DNA from: Sva-07 sp041686315
Lineage (GTDB): Bacteria > Actinomycetota > Acidimicrobiia > Acidimicrobiales > Ilumatobacteraceae
Assembly (NCBI GenBank): GCA_041686315.1
Contig: JAWLEC010000051.1
Location: forward strand, 1 to 19,193
Length of the DNA: 19,193 bases
Direction of reading: 5' to 3'
The position numbers and the translations under genes are program-made. A model generated the notes under the pieces. It did not search any database and was not told the origin of the DNA. It saw only the letters and a list, made by a program, of their open reading frames with translations. This document shows, one piece after another, positions 15,044 to 19,193 of the stretch (the stretch's first letter is position 1; each line of letters opens with the position of its first letter).

Positions 15044-16387
15044 TCATCGGTCGACGCCTCCCAGCACCGGGTCGACACTGGAGATCACGGCGACGGCGTC
15101 GGCCACCAGCCCACCACGCATCATGTGGGGCAGGCACTGGATGTTGACGAAGCTCGGGTCGCGCATGTGCATGCGGTACGGATGGGCCGATCCGTCACTG
15201 GCGATGTAGCAGCCGAGCTCGCCCCGGGGGCTCTCCACGGCCACGTAGACCTCACCTTCGGGCACCTTGAATCCCTCGGTGAAGATCTTGAAGTGGTGGA
15301 TGAGTGCCTCCATCGACTCGTCGATGCGCGCTCGGGGCGGGGGTGTGACCTTCTTGTCCTGGATGCGGTAGTCGCCGGCGGGCAGATGGTCGAGGATCTG
15401 GTGGACGATGCGCATCGATTCGCGGATCTCGGCGAGGCGGATGGCGTACCGGTCGAAGGCGTCTCCGTACGAGCCGACGACGACGTCGAAGTCCATCTCG
15501 TCGTAGTGGAGGTAGGGCTGGTCACGGCGCAGGTCCCACTCGACGCCGGTGGAGCGCAGGATCGGACCCGTGGCGCCGAGCGCCAGTGCCTCCTGCGGCG
15601 TGATCACGCCGACTCCCTGGAGCCGCTCGCGCCAGATCGGCTGACCGGTCATCAACGTGTCGTACTCGTCGAGCCGTTCGGGCAGGAGGTCGAGGATCCG
15701 GAGCACACCGTCGCGCCAGCCCGCCGGCAGGTCGGCGGCGAGCCCCCCGGGGCGGATGTAGTTGTGGTTCATCCGCAGGCCGGTGACCTCCTGGAAGAAG
15801 CGCAACACCTCCTCGCGTTCGCGCCAGCCGTAGATCATCATCGACACCGCACCGAGGTCCATGCCGTTGGTCGCCATGAACAGCAGATGGCTGCTCATCC
15901 GGTTGAGTTCGGCCATCAGCATCCGGATCCACACCGCCCGGTCGGGGATGTCCTCGTCGATGCCGAGCAGCTTCTCGGTGGCCATCGAGAACGCCAGTTC
16001 GTTGGCCAACGGGGCGAGGTAGTCCATGCGCGTCACGTTGGTGCCGCCCTGGGCGTAGGTGAGCTGTTCACCGGTCTTCTCCATGCCGGTGTGCAGGTAA
16101 CCGATGATCGGCTTGCAGCGCAGCACGGTCTCGCCCTGCAGCTCGAGCATGAGGCGCAGCACGCCGTGCGTGGACGGGTGCTGCGGCCCCATGTTGATGA
16201 TCATCGTCTGATCCTCGTCGGGATCGTCGGGGAGATCGCCGAGCTGGGCGGCCTCGGCCTCGGACAGACGCAGCACCGAGCCGACCTCGCGCATCAGCTC
16301 CTCGGCGGTGACCTCGCTGCGCGGCTTGAGCTGCTGTCCGCCCTCGTCGGTGCCGGCGAACGAGCGCTCGTAGTAGTCGGTGCTCAT
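15044..16387 (-). CDS. nuoD: NADH-quinone oxidoreductase subunit D (quinone-site subunit)
   Basis: A 447-residue homologue of the 49-kDa subunit of complex I, forming the quinone head-group site with NuoB. The motif MGPQHPSTHGVLRLM contains His74, and MDYLAP contains Tyr123; by alignment these match the quinone-contacting His38 and Tyr87 of Thermus Nqo4. YLHTGMEK (97-104) and the C-terminal DPVLGGVDR end, which derives from the [NiFe]-hydrogenase-like ancestor, are also present. The first 60 residues are an extra polar, acidic segment compared with short homologues. The gene is separate from nuoC, unlike the fused nuoCD of E. coli. The ATG at 16387 shares one base with the nuoC stop. Confidence 0.97.
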   Translation of the reverse strand: MSTDYYERSFAGTDEGGQQLKPRSEVTAEELMREVGSVLRLSEAEAAQLGDLPDDPDEDQTMIINMGPQHPSTHGVLRLMLELQGETVLRCKPIIGYLHTGMEKTGEQLTYAQGGTNVTRMDYLAPLANELAFSMATEKLLGIDEDIPDRAVWIRMLMAELNRMSSHLLFMATNGMDLGAVSMMIYGWREREEVLRFFQEVTGLRMNHNYIRPGGLAADLPAGWRDGVLRILDLLPERLDEYDTLMTGQPIWRERLQGVGVITPQEALALGATGPILRSTGVEWDLRRDQPYLHYDEMDFDVVVGSYGDAFDRYAIRLAEIRESMRIVHQILDHLPAGDYRIQDKKVTPPPRARIDESMEALIHHFKIFTEGFKVPEGEVYVAVESPRGELGCYIASDGSAHPYRMHMRDPSFVNIQCLPHMMRGGLVADAVAVISSVDPVLGGVDR

Positions 16388-16907
16388 CAGGCGTGTGCTT
16401 CCTTGAACTGGACGGGGATGCGGCCGACCTCGTAGTCCTTGCGGAGCGGATGGCCGACCCAGTCCTCGGGCATCAGGATGCGGGTGAGGTCGGGATGCCC
16501 GTCGAAGCGGACACCGAACATGTCGAACACCTCGCGTTCCATGGCCTCGGTTCCGGGATGCAGGTCGAACAGCGTGGGCAGTACCGCGTCGGCCTGCGGC
16601 ACCTGGACACGGACGCGTACCCGACGGCGCTGGCGGAGGTCGAGGAGGTTCACCACCACCTCGAACCGCTCGGGCTCGATGCCCGCCGGCAGCGGCCGGC
16701 CGGGATGCTGGAGATAGTCGACACCGGTGAGATCGACCACCATCGCGTAGCCGTCGTCGGTGAGTGCCTTGACCAGGTCGAGGTACTGCTCGGCGGTCGG
16801 GTGGATCACCTGCTGCCCGCGCGACGACGTGACGGGACAGCCGTGCAGTTCGGTGGGCGGTTCGGCGTCGCCGGGTGCGGCTGTGTCATCGGGTGCGCTG
16901 ATGTCGC

Positions 16908-16911
<4 letters not shown>
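16387..16911 (-). CDS. nuoC: NADH-quinone oxidoreductase subunit C
   Basis: A 174-residue homologue of the 30-kDa subunit of complex I, a structural part of the peripheral arm with no cofactor. The family signature lies near the end: EREVFDMFGVRFDGHPDLTR and ILMPEDWVGHPLRKDYEVG. The first 30 residues are low-complexity and acidic before the conserved core begins. The ATG at 16911 overlaps the nuoB stop as ATGA and is used here; a much longer open frame upstream only shadows nuoB. Its own stop shares one base with the nuoD start. Confidence 0.96.
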
Positions 16912-17495
<584 letters not shown>

Positions 17496-17503
17496 GCTGC
17501 TGA

Positions 17504-17509
17504 CTCCTT
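17504..17509 (-). promoter_or_regulatory. Strong ribosome binding site of nuoB
   Basis: On the minus strand this reads AAGGAG, eight bases before the nuoB ATG at 17495. It fixes the nuoB start and shows that nuoB translation need not depend on coupling to nuoA, whose stop lies 79 bases upstream. Confidence 0.8.
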
Positions 17510-17561
17510 GCGCGATCTCGGTGTGTACTTGTGCTGGCGGGTGCTACGTGCGTGGTGGATA

Positions 17562-17574
17562 CGTGGATCCCACG
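17562..17574 (-). other. Small hairpin directly after the nuoA stop
   Basis: A perfect 5-base inverted repeat (CGTGG, loop GAT, CCACG on the minus strand) begins at the base after the nuoA TAG. With one bulged base the stem could extend by two A-T pairs into the stop codon. There is no T-run, so an intrinsic terminator is unlikely. It could be an RNA-processing or stability element, or chance; a 5-base stem in GC-rich DNA is not rare. The rest of the 79-base gap (17496-17574) shows only the nuoB ribosome binding site. Confidence 0.35.
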
Positions 17575-18057
17575 CTACGCGGCTTCTCCGCCGTCGGCCA
17601 CCGGCAGTCGTCCCTCGGCGCCGACACGGCGCACCGTGGAGTGCACCGTGCGCTCGGGCGACACGATGGCCGCGTCGGCGGCCAGGTTGTGTGAGCGCTG
17701 CAGCGGGCCCCAGTCGAGACCGCCTCGGGCGACCTCGTACACGAAGGTGAGGAAGAACACCACGGAGAACGCGAGGACGGCCCAGAACCCGTAGAAGCCG
17801 AGCGTCGAGTGCGACACGGCGTACGGGTAGAGGAAGATGATCTCGATGTCGAACATGATGAAGAGCATCGCGACGATGTAGAAGCTCACCGGGAACCGCT
17901 CGGGCGGTTCGCGGCTCGGCACGATCCCACACTCGTACGGGGCCTCCTTGGCCGTCGACGGCCGGCGCGGCGCCAGCAGACGCGATGCGGCGAAGCTGAG
18001 CACGCCGAACACCACGGCGAGCAGCAGCAACACGACGACCGGGAGGTACTGGCTCAT
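17575..18057 (-). CDS. nuoA: NADH-quinone oxidoreductase subunit A
   Basis: A 160-residue three-helix membrane subunit next to NuoH and NuoJ. The conserved loop is plain: YECGIVPSREPPERFPVSFY with Cys43, followed by MFDIEIIFLYPYA with Asp70 and Glu72, the acidic pair in the proton path near the quinone chamber. After the third helix (about 91-109) comes a hydrophilic tail of about 50 residues, longer than in most homologues (about 120-147 total). The ATG at 18057 shares one base with the stop of the upstream membrane-protein gene. Its stop is TAG, the only non-TGA stop among the genes here and the only nuo stop followed by a real gap. Confidence 0.96.
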   Translation of the reverse strand: MSQYLPVVVLLLLAVVFGVLSFAASRLLAPRRPSTAKEAPYECGIVPSREPPERFPVSFYIVAMLFIMFDIEIIFLYPYAVSHSTLGFYGFWAVLAFSVVFFLTFVYEVARGGLDWGPLQRSHNLAADAAIVSPERTVHSTVRRVGAEGRLPVADGGEAA

Positions 18058-18947
18058 CAGACGCCGGCTTCGACCTTCTCAGGTTCGGATTCGGGGGCCC
18101 CCGGCGTCGCAGCCTCCTCGGACGGCCCGGCCTCGGCCTGCACGGGCGGCAGCGGCTGGTCGAGGTTCTCCCGCAGGATGCGATCACGACGGTTGAGCAG
18201 GAAGCACAGGGCCAGGAAGATGATGCCGGCGCCGATGGTGAGCACGGCCGGCGGCTGCCGGCGGGCGCCCAGGTCGCGGACCATCTGCACGTACTGGCGG
18301 GGCTGGGTGTCGTCGATGACCGGGCGGGCCGGGGCGCGGCCCGGCTCCTCACGCACCGGTTCGAACGGAGCCGCTTCGGCCACCACGTAGTGCGGAGTGC
18401 TCCAGAAGGCGAAGAAGTCGAGGGTCTCGTTGATCTTGGGGTAGCGCTCGCCGCCGGTGTCGAAGATCTCGACGACGGCGAACTGGCCGGCGGCGAAGGC
18501 GCCCTCCTCCTCGAGGAGTTCACTCGCGGAAGACTGCGCCTGGCCGAACGCCGGCGACGCGGTGTCGAGCACGATCCATCCCTCGTCGAGGAACTGGTCG
18601 CGCACGATCTCGGCCGATTCGACGGGCGGCACGTCGTCGGGGATGTTCGGCAGGCCCTCGAGGACGCCCGCGGAACGCAGCGCATCGGTGTCCTGGAGCA
18701 CGGCAGCTCCCGCCACGGGCTCCCAGCTGGGATCCGGACCACGCAGGCCGATGCCGTAGATCCACCACACCGTGCCCATCAGCATCATCCAGCCGGCGAA
18801 GGCGGTGAGCACCACGAGGAAGGCCAGGCGACCTCCCATGTTGGTGGCCATGATGAGGTAGATGCTGCCGCACAGGATGACGACGCCGATGACGACGGTG
18901 AGCAGACCGCGGAGCTCGGGCTCCCAGGAGATGGCCAACAACGACAT
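18057..18947 (-). CDS. Uncharacterised three-helix membrane protein upstream of nuoA
   Basis: I do not recognise this 296-residue protein. It has two hydrophobic helices near the N-terminus (about 14-34 and 41-68), a hydrophilic middle of about 160 residues with motifs such as DEGWIVLDTASPAFGQ, RYPKINETLDFFAFWSTPHY and QPRQYVQMVRDLGARRQPP, then a third helix (233-252) and an acidic, Pro/Ala-rich tail. If the N-terminus is cytoplasmic, the middle part is also cytoplasmic; the mean charge pattern (RR-D-R after helix three) does not settle this. No cysteine cluster or haem motif is seen. It starts three bases after the cytochrome c stop and its own stop shares one base with the nuoA start, so it is embedded in the respiratory operon. 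A role as an accessory, assembly or electron-transfer partner of complex I is inference from position only. Confidence 0.85.
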   Translation of the reverse strand: MSLLAISWEPELRGLLTVVIGVVILCGSIYLIMATNMGGRLAFLVVLTAFAGWMMLMGTVWWIYGIGLRGPDPSWEPVAGAAVLQDTDALRSAGVLEGLPNIPDDVPPVESAEIVRDQFLDEGWIVLDTASPAFGQAQSSASELLEEEGAFAAGQFAVVEIFDTGGERYPKINETLDFFAFWSTPHYVVAEAAPFEPVREEPGRAPARPVIDDTQPRQYVQMVRDLGARRQPPAVLTIGAGIIFLALCFLLNRRDRILRENLDQPLPPVQAEAGPSEEAATPGAPESEPEKVEAGV

Positions 18948-18950
18948 CTG

Positions 18951-19193
18951 TCACAAACTCCGTACGTATTCGATGATGGCCTCGATCTGCTCGTCGGTGA
19001 GCATCGAACCGAAGCCGGGCATGCGCCCGCTTCCCTGACCGTTGAGACCGTACTGCTTGCCGAACTCGGAGCCGTTCTTGATGAAGGCGATGAGATCGGC
19101 CTCGCTGGCGAAGTGGGCATTCGCGGCGCCGCCGGTGAGGTTCCAGCCGAAGGCACCCTGGCCGGGAACGCCGGGCTGGCCGTAGCTCCACCC
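18951..19193 (-). CDS. c-type cytochrome, C-terminal part
   Basis: Only the last 80 residues lie in the window; the gene runs off the right edge, so the haem-attachment CXXCH motif is not visible. The end shows a class I cytochrome c pattern: EADLIAFIKNGSEFGKQYG, then MPGFGSMLTDEQIEAIIEYV and RSL before the TGA at 18951-18953. Met58 of the visible part (in GRMPGFG) is the probable axial haem ligand, and the final helix is the typical C-terminal helix. The protein probably acts on the outer membrane face in electron transfer. Whether it belongs to a bc complex, an oxidase or stands alone cannot be told. The next gene starts three bases later. Confidence 0.82.
   Translation of the reverse strand, partial: GWSYGQPGVPGQGAFGWNLTGGAANAHFASEADLIAFIKNGSEFGKQYGLNGQGSGRMPGFGSMLTDEQIEAIIEYVRSL

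Noticed and set aside
17496..17574. A promoter for nuoB in the gap
   Set aside because: I could not find a convincing pair of -35 and -10 boxes; only a hairpin and a ribosome binding site are supported.
17562..17574. An intrinsic terminator after nuoA
   Set aside because: The stem is only five base pairs and no T-run follows; termination here would also cut off the rest of the complex.

Overview
The window is a high-GC stretch (clearly well above 60% by eye), read almost entirely on the minus strand. It carries a complete 14-gene operon for respiratory complex I (NADH:quinone oxidoreductase, type I), nuoA to nuoN in canonical order, with nuoC and nuoD as separate genes. High GC, GTG/TTG starts, near-universal TGA stops, 1- and 4-base stop/start overlaps, long acidic or Ala/Pro-rich tails on Nuo subunits and a divergent NuoF C-terminus suggest a high-GC actinobacterium. 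My best guess is the Acidimicrobiia (Ilumatobacter-like), inferred from remembered protein style and not from a search.

Layout in transcription order (right to left). The window edge cuts a c-type cytochrome, of which only the C-terminal 80 residues are visible (18951-19193). Three bases later comes an unrecognised 296-residue protein with three predicted membrane segments (18057-18947), whose stop overlaps the nuoA start. Then follow nuoA (17575-18057), a 79-base gap with a small hairpin and a strong ribosome binding site, nuoB, nuoC, nuoD, a 28-base gap with a strong ribosome binding site, nuoE, nuoF, nuoG, nuoH, nuoI, nuoJ, nuoK, an 8-base gap, nuoL, nuoM and nuoN (ending at 2539). Eighteen bases further on lies a PAP2/inositolphosphotransferase-like membrane protein (1666-2520), which overlaps a GT39-like multi-pass glycosyltransferase candidate (263-1669). 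On the plus strand only the C-terminal part of a GT2 polyprenyl-phosphate glycosyltransferase is present (1-336); its 3' end overlaps the convergent minus-strand gene by 74 bases.

How the genes work together: NuoE, F and G form the NADH-oxidising module, with FMN and most of the iron-sulfur clusters. NuoB, C, D and I form the connecting arm that delivers electrons to quinone. NuoA, H, J, K, L, M and N form the proton-pumping membrane arm. All expected iron-sulfur ligands and the key proton-channel Glu/Lys residues are visible, so the complex looks functional. The cytochrome c and the unknown membrane protein are arranged as the front end of the same transcript and are the best candidates for lineage-specific respiratory partners. 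The two genes after nuoN, with the convergent GT2 gene, look like envelope lipid or glycan functions that have become attached to the operon end.

No RNA gene, mobile element, CRISPR array or promoter could be supported. No gene-free stretch exceeds 79 bases. I saw no wholly new system; the most unusual items are the unknown upstream membrane protein, the altered cluster-binding region of NuoF and the appended lipid/glycan genes.
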